Source of the DNA: Ruminococcaceae bacterium UBA5396
GTDB taxonomy: Bacteria > Bacillota > Clostridia > Oscillospirales > Acutalibacteraceae
DNA length: 34,234 nucleotides
Assembly: GCA_002410715.1 (NCBI GenBank)
Contig: DHOG01000002.1
Span: 1 to 34,234 of the forward strand
Direction of reading: 5' to 3'
In this document: positions 27,047-34,234 of the stretch, piece by piece
Numbering within the stretch: position 1 is the stretch's first letter
Layout of the letters: each line of letters starts with the position of its first letter
Made by a program: the position numbers and the translations under genes
The notes under the pieces: model-generated
What the model saw: only the letters and a program-made list of their open reading frames with translations
What the model was told of the DNA's origin: nothing
Database searches by the model: none

Positions 27047-30000
27047 ATGGCACACGGCGGAGTAAAAATTGAAGTAAATCTGGATAAATCAAAGCTGCAA
27101 GGCTCTTTAAAAGGGCTCGAGGGCGAAATGGTTAAGAGCATGGCTATCTTTGAAGTCATGAAGCAAACCTTAACCAAAGTATTCGGCATGATTACGGATT
27201 CCGTAGATCAGGCAATGCGGCGTATTGACACTATGGATCAGTTTTCGCGTGTTATGAGTACCATGACAGGAAGCACGGATAAAGCCAATGCTGCGCTCGA
27301 AAGAACCAATGCTATTGTACAGGGCACAGCATTTGGCCTTGACACCGCTGCAAAGGGCGTACAAGCGTTTGTAGCTTCTGGCATGGAAGTCAGCAAGGCT
27401 ACGGACACAATGGAAGCGTGGGGCGATGCAGTGGCCTTTTACACGAAGGGAACGAACGCAGAACTTGAAACGGTTTCCGCTGCGCTTCAGAAGATGCAAA
27501 CAAAAGGCAACGTCACGATGGAGCACATGCAGATGATGCTTGAAGCGGGCATCCCTGCCATCCAGATATATGCGTCTGCGGTGGGTAAGTCTACTGAAGA
27601 AGTCACCGACCAGATGAGCAAAGGCGAGCTTAAGACGGAAGACTTTATTGTTGCTATGAACGGGGCGTTTAAGGCTGGGACGGCGGGATTTCCTGCTATT
27701 GCTGGCGCAGCAAAGCAAGCTGGTGCAAGCTGGCAGGGCAGCCAGGACAACATGAGGGCAGCTATTGCGCGTGGTACTGCGGCTATGTTAGAGCAGCTTG
27801 ATGCTGTGTTTGACGTGAAAGGCGGCATGGTGAACTTTGGCAAGACGATGGAAAAGGTGTTGAAGACGCTTGCGCAGAATTTGGATGTGCTTATTCCGCT
27901 TGCCGTTGGTGCGGTTGGCGCAATCATGGCATTTAAGGGAGTTCAGGCGGTTATTGCTGGATTCAACGCGCTAAAAACAGCTATTGGCGGGGTATCGGCA
28001 TTCTATAAAGCGTTTAACGCTGCAACCATAGCTATGAAAGCTGGTGTTGAAGGGGCTGCCGCATCTGTAAAACAGATGAATGCGGCTCTTTCTGCAACCA
28101 TAGCAGGCGCGGTTATTGCGGGCGTAGTTGCGCTCATGGCGGTGATGGACGCGTTGTCTAACCGAGTGACGGAGTATAACGATATTGTTTCGGACGGTGT
28201 AGCAGCGGCGGAAGACCAACATCAAGCAAATCAATCCTTGATTGAATCAATGCAGGGCATCAGAAGCGAATACGAAAATGAAACTGCAATGGCTGAACAA
28301 ACTGCAATCGCAAGCAGAAACCTGACTGATGAGCTGGCAAAGATGCAGGAGCAATACAAGAATTCGGCTGATGGCTCGAACGAACAGGCCGAAGCGCAGA
28401 TTCGGATGAAACAGATAACGAATGAGCTTAATGGCAGCATTTCGGGGTTAGGTCTTGCGTTCGACGAGACTACGGGAAGCGTCAACATGAGCAATGACGC
28501 GATTAACGATGCAATTGACAGACAGGAACGATATAACAAAGCTGTGGCTGGGCTTAAGTATGTGAACGAATTGCGCGGAAAGGAAATAGAGCTAAAGGCA
28601 CAACAAGCAATCACAGAAAAAAAGCTTGCCGCTGTACAAGAAGATTCGATTGAGTTGCTGGAAGGACAAGAGACTGGCTTTGGCGCTGTTGTAAATATAT
28701 TAAGCAAGGGGGGGCCGCAGGCGTTAGCGTGGACAAAATCAGTAAAAAGAGTAATAGATTCCACTGAGGAGCTCACGGATGACCAAATAAAGCTCGCCGA
28801 ACAAATGCAGTTTGCGGCTGAAGTGGCAGAAGAGCAGGCGAGATTATATCTTGAAGATTTGCAAGCTATGAATGCCAACGGTGAAGGAGTAGAAGATTTA
28901 GCGAGGCAGTATGGTATTTCTGTATCGGAAATAGAGTCTTGGATGCAGGGCCACAAAAAAGGGTTACAAGATTGGCAAGATTATCACGAAACCACCCTCA
29001 ACGACGCAGGCGAGAACATAGAGCAGGTGGCAGCCCGGTGGGGAATGACAGTCGATGCAATACAGGCTGTTATGGACGAAAACGGCATTTCTTTGCAAGC
29101 GTGGGAGGACGAACAAGAAAAAATCTTGGAAGAGTGGAACAATGCAGTTCAAGCCAATAAAGACCTTGTTATAAACGGCATGAAAGAGTTGCCGACAGAG
29201 ATGGAATATAGCCTTGACGATATGATTGAGGTAATGACTGAAAACGCAGAAAAGTATGATGCATGGCGTGGCAAAATGGCACAGGTGAGTAGTAAGCTGT
29301 CACCCGAGGTAATGTCTTACCTTGAGCAGCTTGGCCCCGGCACATCAAAGATATTAGATGACATTATAAATGACACTACTGGCGATAAGGCTTATGAACT
29401 GAACTTGGCATTCCAGAAGGTCGGCGAATCGGCTGTAGCAGGGGTAGAAGGAACGTACCCTGCCGTTCAGGCGGCGGGGATGGGGATGATGGACAACGCC
29501 GCAACGGGAATGTCGGCAAGCGATGCACCTAATGCAGCGTCTCAAGCTGTTGCAGACGGTGTTGTGTCCAACCTATCCAACGCCGACTATTCCACAATCA
29601 CCGAAGCAATGGCAAACGCAATCAAGAGCGGCACGAATGCAGTACAGAATGCAGCGCAAAGTATGGCGAATGCGATAATCAAAATATTGACGGATATGTC
29701 CAACAAATCACAGACAACTACTGTGCAGATGATGACTAAAATCACTACAACCATATCCGGCAGGGTGAGTGTGGTTAGGTCGGCAATGCTGGGTGCGGCA
29801 AATGCCGTCAATACTGTGCTGCAAAGCATGGCTACCCAAGCTGGCGCAACGGCGTTGTCAATGATGAACGCTATTGTAAGTAGTATACAAAGCCAGGGCG
29901 CAGCCGTATCAAGCGCGATTCGATCGGTTATAATAGCCGCTCGATCGACGGCAGATGGCGCAGCAGATTGGGGATCGCTTGGGTATAGCATAGTATCTGG

Positions 30001-30478
30001 TATAGCATCTGGCGTACGGAACAACGCAGGAATATTAGCGCAGGCCGTAAGAGATGTTGTTCAGCAAGGGCTAAACGCCGGCAAAGCTAAAGCCGAGGTT
30101 AATTCGCCGTCGCGGTTGTTCGGTCGTGAGCTTGGCCTTCCCATATCCGAAGGCGTGGCAGAGTATATAGCGAAAGGCTCGCCCGATGCAGTAACCAGTA
30201 TACAGAAGATGATCAACGACATGACAAAGGCGAGCACACGGGGAGTCAGCGTAAACGTTGCTGCCGGTGTTGCCGCGCAAAGTGTCGCAGCATCAAGCGC
30301 AGCGAATATATCGGTGCAAAATGCGTTGCTTCACGAGCAAAATACAATACTGTCTAAATTGCTCAATAAGGATATGTCCGTAAAAATCGGAAACAGGGTT
30401 GTCGCCCAAGCAGCCAATGAGGGCAACAAAGACATGGGGGCACACATAAGCAAGGGGGCGTTTTCAAATGCTTACTAA
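27047..30478 (+). CDS. Tape measure protein
   Basis: The 1143-residue protein has the N-terminal tape-measure domain (residues 60-240, ALERTNAIVQGTAFGLDTAA, and GNVTMEHMQMMLEAGIPAIQ), a hydrophobic region at 280-370 that includes probable membrane spans, and a conserved C-terminal NSPSRLFGRELGLPISEGVA segment near 1020-1040. At about 1.5 angstrom per residue the tail would be roughly 170 nm. Residues 615-633 and 658-676 are a repeated HTH-like motif (VEDLARQYGISVSEIESWM and IEQVAARWGMTVDAIQAVM), unusual in this family. CAGGAGATAACAC precedes the ATG. Confidence 0.93.
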   Translation: MAHGGVKIEVNLDKSKLQGSLKGLEGEMVKSMAIFEVMKQTLTKVFGMITDSVDQAMRRIDTMDQFSRVMSTMTGSTDKANAALERTNAIVQGTAFGLDTAAKGVQAFVASGMEVSKATDTMEAWGDAVAFYTKGTNAELETVSAALQKMQTKGNVTMEHMQMMLEAGIPAIQIYASAVGKSTEEVTDQMSKGELKTEDFIVAMNGAFKAGTAGFPAIAGAAKQAGASWQGSQDNMRAAIARGTAAMLEQLDAVFDVKGGMVNFGKTMEKVLKTLAQNLDVLIPLAVGAVGAIMAFKGVQAVIAGFNALKTAIGGVSAFYKAFNAATIAMKAGVEGAAASVKQMNAALSATIAGAVIAGVVALMAVMDALSNRVTEYNDIVSDGVAAAEDQHQANQSLIESMQGIRSEYENETAMAEQTAIASRNLTDELAKMQEQYKNSADGSNEQAEAQIRMKQITNELNGSISGLGLAFDETTGSVNMSNDAINDAIDRQERYNKAVAGLKYVNELRGKEIELKAQQAITEKKLAAVQEDSIELLEGQETGFGAVVNILSKGGPQALAWTKSVKRVIDSTEELTDDQIKLAEQMQFAAEVAEEQARLYLEDLQAMNANGEGVEDLARQYGISVSEIESWMQGHKKGLQDWQDYHETTLNDAGENIEQVAARWGMTVDAIQAVMDENGISLQAWEDEQEKILEEWNNAVQANKDLVINGMKELPTEMEYSLDDMIEVMTENAEKYDAWRGKMAQVSSKLSPEVMSYLEQLGPGTSKILDDIINDTTGDKAYELNLAFQKVGESAVAGVEGTYPAVQAAGMGMMDNAATGMSASDAPNAASQAVADGVVSNLSNADYSTITEAMANAIKSGTNAVQNAAQSMANAIIKILTDMSNKSQTTTVQMMTKITTTISGRVSVVRSAMLGAANAVNTVLQSMATQAGATALSMMNAIVSSIQSQGAAVSSAIRSVIIAARSTADGAADWGSLGYSIVSGIASGVRNNAGILAQAVRDVVQQGLNAGKAKAEVNSPSRLFGRELGLPISEGVAEYIAKGSPDAVTSIQKMINDMTKASTRGVSVNVAAGVAAQSVAASSAANISVQNALLHEQNTILSKLLNKDMSVKIGNRVVAQAANEGNKDMGAHISKGAFSNAY

Positions 30479-30890
30479 TGGATATATAGCTTTTGGCTCT
30501 ACAAAAGTACAAGCTGAATCAATAGACGCGATAGTGGTGCCTTATCCGTCAGTCGGGGGAGCCGAATTTAGCGTGGAGGCTCAAAGGCTAGAAGAAAGGA
30601 ACGCGAACGGGGCATTTATCGGTCAGCAGATAGGTGCTCCGATTATAACAATGAATCTCGAATGGGAAAAGATAGACACTGCTGCATGGTGGAGCATAAC
30701 CGGATTTTTAGATGGAGTCGGGGATGTGTTCTGGTGTCGCTATTTTAGTCATACATCGGGGCAGTGGGAAACCGGAGAGTTTGTTAAGCGCGGAGATACA
30801 TTTTGCAACCCAGTGCGGGTTAACAAGATTACGGGCGTTCCAGCATATTATGCGGGCGCTGGTTTTGTAATGGAAAGCGTGGGAGGCTAA
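30468..30890 (+). CDS. Tail protein following tape measure
   Basis: The 140-residue protein (MLTNGYIAFGSTKVQAESID, WWSITGFLDGVGDVFWCRYF, VRVNKITGVPAYYAGAGFVM) resembles small distal-tail/DUF6711-type proteins encoded just after the tape measure in Clostridia phages. AAGGGGGCG precedes the ATG, which lies within the 3' end of the tape-measure gene. It probably starts the baseplate hub. Confidence 0.7.
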   Translation: MLTNGYIAFGSTKVQAESIDAIVVPYPSVGGAEFSVEAQRLEERNANGAFIGQQIGAPIITMNLEWEKIDTAAWWSITGFLDGVGDVFWCRYFSHTSGQWETGEFVKRGDTFCNPVRVNKITGVPAYYAGAGFVMESVGG

Positions 30891-30892
30891 TA

Positions 30893-32722
30893 ATGCAGAT
30901 CACATCAGCGCCATATCGGGCAGAGATGGCTCGCACAATACGAGATCGTCAGTATATTCGTGTGACGTTTGGCATCGTGAATTTGAACGCCAGCGGAGAT
31001 GCGTCACTGGCAGCGGATGATAGTGAATACTTCTCGAGATTGACATCCATCCCGTACAATACCGGCGTGCCAAAGAACACGTATGCAACATTTGAGAAAG
31101 GGCGCATGCGTGTAGATGGTAGTCAATTAGTAGCATCTGAAAAGGTTATCCATCCGCAGGGATGGGCTTCTCATACGATTACAGACGAGGGCGGTATATT
31201 TCAACAAAAACCCGTAGTCAGTGTGCGTTTTTCACAGATGCACACCTGCCCAGGGCTAACATTCACATTTGACGAAAGTACGCGGGACTACCCGGAAGAA
31301 ATCATTGTGGATGTATATCAGAACAGCACCCGCGCCGGGAGCTATACCCTATACCCGGACGACAGCACATATATATTCCGGCAAGAGCTGCCCAGCTTCA
31401 ACAATTTGCGCATAACGTATGTGAAGGGCAAGCCGTATCACCGAGCGCGGCTACAGCAGCTATTATTTGGGATTGGGTTGATATTCACCAATACCGAGAC
31501 GAGCAAGGCCACCCAAATAGTGGATATTGACCCGGTAATGCGCCGGATTGAAGATAACACTTTCGAGTTTACCATCATCAATGAGGATGGCATGTACGAT
31601 CCGGACAGGCCGCGCGGCGTGTGGGATTGGGTTGACCAGCAACAGCCCGTCACGGTGGATTACGGGCAGAACGTCCGCGCCGGTATAACCTGGGCGGATG
31701 CACGCGCATCGACTTGGGCGAATGCACGAAACATGACGTGGGAGAATGCCCGCGAAGGTGGATTTGTTGAATGGGTGAACGGCAGCCGTTATGTGCTTAC
31801 CGGGCAACCGGAAGCGTCAGGAATGTTGGCGACGTTCCACGCACGGAGTCGGCTAATGTCGCTCGTCGATCAGTACCACAAAGGCGACTATGCTCCGCAG
31901 GGGGTTACCTTGTACGATTTGGCGCTGCGCGTAATAAACGACGCGAACATCCCGCCTATCTATGAGGGCGAGTTGCCGTATGTGCTGCATAATAGCCTAA
32001 GAGATATAAGGACGACCGCCCCGCTGCCCAAAACATCACACAGGGAATGCTTGCATTATATAGCCCATGCAGCAGGGCTGGTGGCGTATACGGACAGGCG
32101 CGGGGTTATACGGCTAGAGCCGATTGATGATGCACAGTACGATTTCGAGATGAACTTTGACACGCTTAAGGGGTGGCCGGATATCACCAAAACGCCGCCA
32201 TTAAAAGGCGTGAGGGTGCTTGTGTATTCATATAAGCCAGCAACCGAGCCGGTGGAGCTGCACAAAGCCACCTACAGTCCGGGCAGTTATATGGTCGAGT
32301 TTGATTTTGCTGCCAATCTGACGATTACAGGGGCCACGCTAAACGCTGTCACGAGCGGCACAGCGCAGTTCACCGTAGCGACGAGGGGCGAGGTCATCAT
32401 AAGCGGCAGGCCCATTGAAGCATCAACGTCAAGCATAACGGCACTCACTGGCATAGATGGCGAGATGGAAGAGGTAGATAACCCACTCATGACAGATCGG
32501 TCTGCTGCAACTGCGTTGGCGAACCACATCAAGAACTACCTGCAGTATCGCGTGACTTATGAATGCGAATACCGGGGCAATCCGGAAGTGGACTGCATGG
32601 ACAAGGTGCATATGCAGAGTCGATATGATCCGCGGTTCACGGCACGAATCTTAAAACATGAACTTACGTTTGACGGTGCGCTGTATGGAACCGTCGTGGC
32701 GAAAAGGATGGTGAGCAAATGA
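30893..32722 (+). CDS. Baseplate/tail-associated protein with TWxxAR repeats
   Basis: The 609-residue protein appears to combine a beta-rich N-terminal domain (about 1-190), a hub-like middle (200-260, 290-450) with DPDRPRGVWDWVDQQQPVTV, and a C-terminal beta domain. Residues 266-287 carry three 8-residue-spaced repeats, TWADAR, TWANAR and TWENAR, of a type seen in Clostridia phage tail proteins. It occupies the place of Dit/Tal proteins that anchor the receptor-binding proteins. No peptidase motif is evident. Confidence 0.75.
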   Translation: MQITSAPYRAEMARTIRDRQYIRVTFGIVNLNASGDASLAADDSEYFSRLTSIPYNTGVPKNTYATFEKGRMRVDGSQLVASEKVIHPQGWASHTITDEGGIFQQKPVVSVRFSQMHTCPGLTFTFDESTRDYPEEIIVDVYQNSTRAGSYTLYPDDSTYIFRQELPSFNNLRITYVKGKPYHRARLQQLLFGIGLIFTNTETSKATQIVDIDPVMRRIEDNTFEFTIINEDGMYDPDRPRGVWDWVDQQQPVTVDYGQNVRAGITWADARASTWANARNMTWENAREGGFVEWVNGSRYVLTGQPEASGMLATFHARSRLMSLVDQYHKGDYAPQGVTLYDLALRVINDANIPPIYEGELPYVLHNSLRDIRTTAPLPKTSHRECLHYIAHAAGLVAYTDRRGVIRLEPIDDAQYDFEMNFDTLKGWPDITKTPPLKGVRVLVYSYKPATEPVELHKATYSPGSYMVEFDFAANLTITGATLNAVTSGTAQFTVATRGEVIISGRPIEASTSSITALTGIDGEMEEVDNPLMTDRSAATALANHIKNYLQYRVTYECEYRGNPEVDCMDKVHMQSRYDPRFTARILKHELTFDGALYGTVVAKRMVSK

Positions 32723-33621
32723 AATACACAGATACCTATCAGTTTAAAAAACCGGAAGATCACGAAGCCGTTGAGATCAATGATATCAATAGCAATATGG
32801 ATGCAATTGATGCGGAGTTATATCTCCAAGATGGCGCCCTTTCGGTACATCAAACAGCCCCTGTGCTAGATCACCCGGACGGTAGCGTGACAGCCGAAAA
32901 AATAGCGGTGGGCGCGGTGACCGATGACAAGATATCGAGCGATCGGCTAGATGGCGTTGAGCTGGAGCTTCCACAAAAAGAGGATAAATCAAATAGAGGC
33001 GTGGCAGGGGGATATGCGGAGCTTGACGCAAACGGTAATGTGCCATCCTCACAGCTACCGTCATATGTCGACGATGTCCTCGAGTATGCCTCTTTAAGCG
33101 TATTCCCCGCTGTTGGTGAAAGCGGCAAGATATACGTCGCTTTAGATACCAACAAGACGTATCGCTGGGGCGGCACTTCATATGTCGTGATCTCCGAAAC
33201 TATTTCATTAGGCGAAACATCCTCGACGGCTTATCGTGGAGATCGCGGGAAGATTGCATATGACCACAGTCAGGTAACGGGAAATCCACACGGCGTGACA
33301 AAAGCTGATGTCGGGCTTGGTGATGTCACCAACGACGCGCAGGTGAAACGCAGCGAGGTTGTGCACACCACAGGGAACAGCACCACAAGTGTTATGAGCC
33401 AAAAAGGGGTTTCGGACGCCATATCACAAGCAGGTGGCGGCGATATGCTTAAAAGTGATTATGACACAAACAATAATATGGCGGCAGATAAAGCAGATGC
33501 TCTAACAACGGCACGGACAATTGCTCTTTCTGGTGATGCCACAGGTTCTGCAAGTTTCGACGGCTCCGCAAACGTAACAATTGCCGTTACTGTAAACGAA
33601 ATACAGGAGGTAACATTCTGA
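32719..33621 (+). CDS. Tail fibre/receptor-binding-type protein
   Basis: The 300-residue protein begins with a baseplate-attachment region (MKYTDTYQFKKPEDHEAVEI, INDINSNMDAIDAELY) and continues with fibre-type modules: AGGYAELDANGNVPSSQLPS (fibre repeat), GKIYVALDTNKTYRWGGTSY, and VTGNPHGVTKADVGLGDVTN (tail-fibre collagen-like repeat). The C-terminus TARTIALSGDATGSASFDGS is a common fibre motif, after which the protein ends without a typical receptor-binding head, so a partner protein probably carries it. It overlaps the upstream gene by ATGA. Confidence 0.85.
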   Translation: MKYTDTYQFKKPEDHEAVEINDINSNMDAIDAELYLQDGALSVHQTAPVLDHPDGSVTAEKIAVGAVTDDKISSDRLDGVELELPQKEDKSNRGVAGGYAELDANGNVPSSQLPSYVDDVLEYASLSVFPAVGESGKIYVALDTNKTYRWGGTSYVVISETISLGETSSTAYRGDRGKIAYDHSQVTGNPHGVTKADVGLGDVTNDAQVKRSEVVHTTGNSTTSVMSQKGVSDAISQAGGGDMLKSDYDTNNNMAADKADALTTARTIALSGDATGSASFDGSANVTIAVTVNEIQEVTF

Positions 33622-34043
33622 TGGCTTGGATACCACCTAAAACAGACTGGAAAGCAACGGACGGCTTCGATCTGTATACTGATTATTTCCGCATTAAAAA
33701 CAATATCCTTTGGCTACAACATTTAATTAGCGAGGAACATGCTCCATTTCCCATCATGGAGATGCAGGATTATGGCATTGATGATATTGGCTTTGCGGAT
33801 TTTTATAACAACGTCGAACGCAACATTGACATTTTGGCAGATGCCGGATTCAGAAACCCCAAAATCCCGCCAACAAAGACATGGGTGGCAAACAAAGCAA
33901 TCTGGACGCACGCCGATCTGAACAGGATTGAATGGTCTCTCTTAATTATATATAACGACATATTAAACACATGGGCTAATCGTCCGGTGCTGTCAATGGT
34001 GCTGGGCGTAAACCAATACATAGCACCCAAAATATCGGTATAG
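33621..34043 (+). CDS. Baseplate-associated hypothetical protein
   Basis: The 140-residue protein (MAWIPPKTDWKATDGFDLYT, DYFRIKNNILWLQHL, TWVANKAIWTHADLNRIEWS) is aromatic-rich and resembles proteins in Clostridia phage tail-fibre loci that may link fibre modules. Its ATG overlaps the previous stop (TGATG). Function not known. Confidence 0.75.
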   Translation: MAWIPPKTDWKATDGFDLYTDYFRIKNNILWLQHLISEEHAPFPIMEMQDYGIDDIGFADFYNNVERNIDILADAGFRNPKIPPTKTWVANKAIWTHADLNRIEWSLLIIYNDILNTWANRPVLSMVLGVNQYIAPKISV

Positions 34044-34054
34044 GAGGTATAGAA

Positions 34055-34234
34055 ATGGCAAAACCATATAAAGACATGATTGTAGACGAGCAGGACGGGA
34101 GAATAAGGTACAATCTCGTTGGTCGCGGTGGAGATGTTGTGCAAGCGGACGTTGCCCTAGAGGTAGCAAGCACGGTGCTGCAGCAGGGCGATACATACGG
34201 CGCAAAGGAAATGAACACCTTCATCACCCGCAGC
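34055..34234 (+). CDS. Tail-region protein, 3' end missing
   Basis: The window ends inside this frame after 60 codons (MAKPYKDMIVDEQDGRIRYN, then GGDVVQADVALEVASTVLQQ). AGGAGG lies 7 bases before the ATG. Position suggests another fibre or baseplate protein; the visible part carries no recognised domain. Confidence 0.7.
   Translation, partial: MAKPYKDMIVDEQDGRIRYNLVGRGGDVVQADVALEVASTVLQQGDTYGAKEMNTFITRS

Noticed and set aside
28231..28956. Minus-strand open frame (241 codons) opposite the tape measure gene
   Set aside because: Ser/Cys-rich translation typical of antisense of a helical gene, no ribosome site and no promoter.
1..34234. CRISPR array, rRNA, complete tRNA genes or insertion sequences
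   Set aside because: No regularly spaced repeats with unique spacers, no transposase frame, and no complete tRNA were seen; only the 21-base tRNA end at the left edge.

Overview
The window reads as most of a temperate siphovirus (prophage) of a Gram-positive, Clostridia-like host. The reasons are strong AGGAGG-type ribosome sites, dense ATGA/TGATG gene overlaps, Firmicutes-type phage families (YopX, DUF3310, Gp15, Gp20-like scaffold, Minor_capsid_2, BRO-N antirepressor, DUF2513) and a 5' edge that is the 3' end of a tRNA-Ser gene. No host gene other than that tRNA fragment is visible. The window stops inside the tail/baseplate genes, so the lysis cassette and the second attachment site lie beyond it.

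Layout. (1) 1-3180, leftward lysogeny operon: an XRE repressor, an SDH/ClpP-fold serine protease, a small protein, an ImmA-like metallopeptidase and a tyrosine recombinase that points at the tRNA. (2) 3180-3316, divergent switch with GTTGC/GCAAC inverted repeats and two promoters. (3) 3317-13330, rightward early operon: an HNH/sigma-region-4 fusion, HTH proteins, zinc-ribbon proteins, a predicted annealing protein, SSB, a DUF6291-type replication protein, a VRR-NUC nuclease, a 3D-domain protein and a PAPS-reductase-like protein (this pair is flanked by direct repeats), YopX, a patch of decayed and small genes holding a DNA-methyltransferase stub, and a late-type sigma-like regulator. (4) Terminator at 13389, then an HNH homing endonuclease, a phosphoesterase, DUF3310, TerS, TerL, portal, minor capsid, scaffold, major capsid, connectors, major tail protein and tail chaperones (to 24573). 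(5) 24570-27028, an accessory island that splits the chaperones from the tape measure. (6) 27047 to the end: tape measure, distal tail, baseplate and fibre proteins.

The most interesting part is the island at 24570-27028. It holds a lipoprotein with its own promoter and terminator, then a ribbon-helix-helix repressor behind a TTGACA box overlapped by three tandem 8-bp repeats, then a structured 120-nt gap, then a BRO-type antirepressor. The gap contains a leftward promoter (TTGCCC-17-TAAAAT) and a leftward hairpin with a T-rich tail, predicting a roughly 70-75 nt antisense RNA, as well as a hairpin that hides the antirepressor's ribosome site. This matches, part for part, the immI region of Salmonella phage P22 (sieA, mnt/arc, sar antisense RNA, ant), which also sits among structural genes. 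I infer a second, RNA-controlled immunity switch plus superinfection exclusion in a Gram-positive phage.

Four genes (three on the minus strand against the lytic transcripts, plus the lipoprotein) carry their own near-consensus promoters and look like lysogen-expressed 'morons'. All family names come from reading the protein sequences; no search was run.
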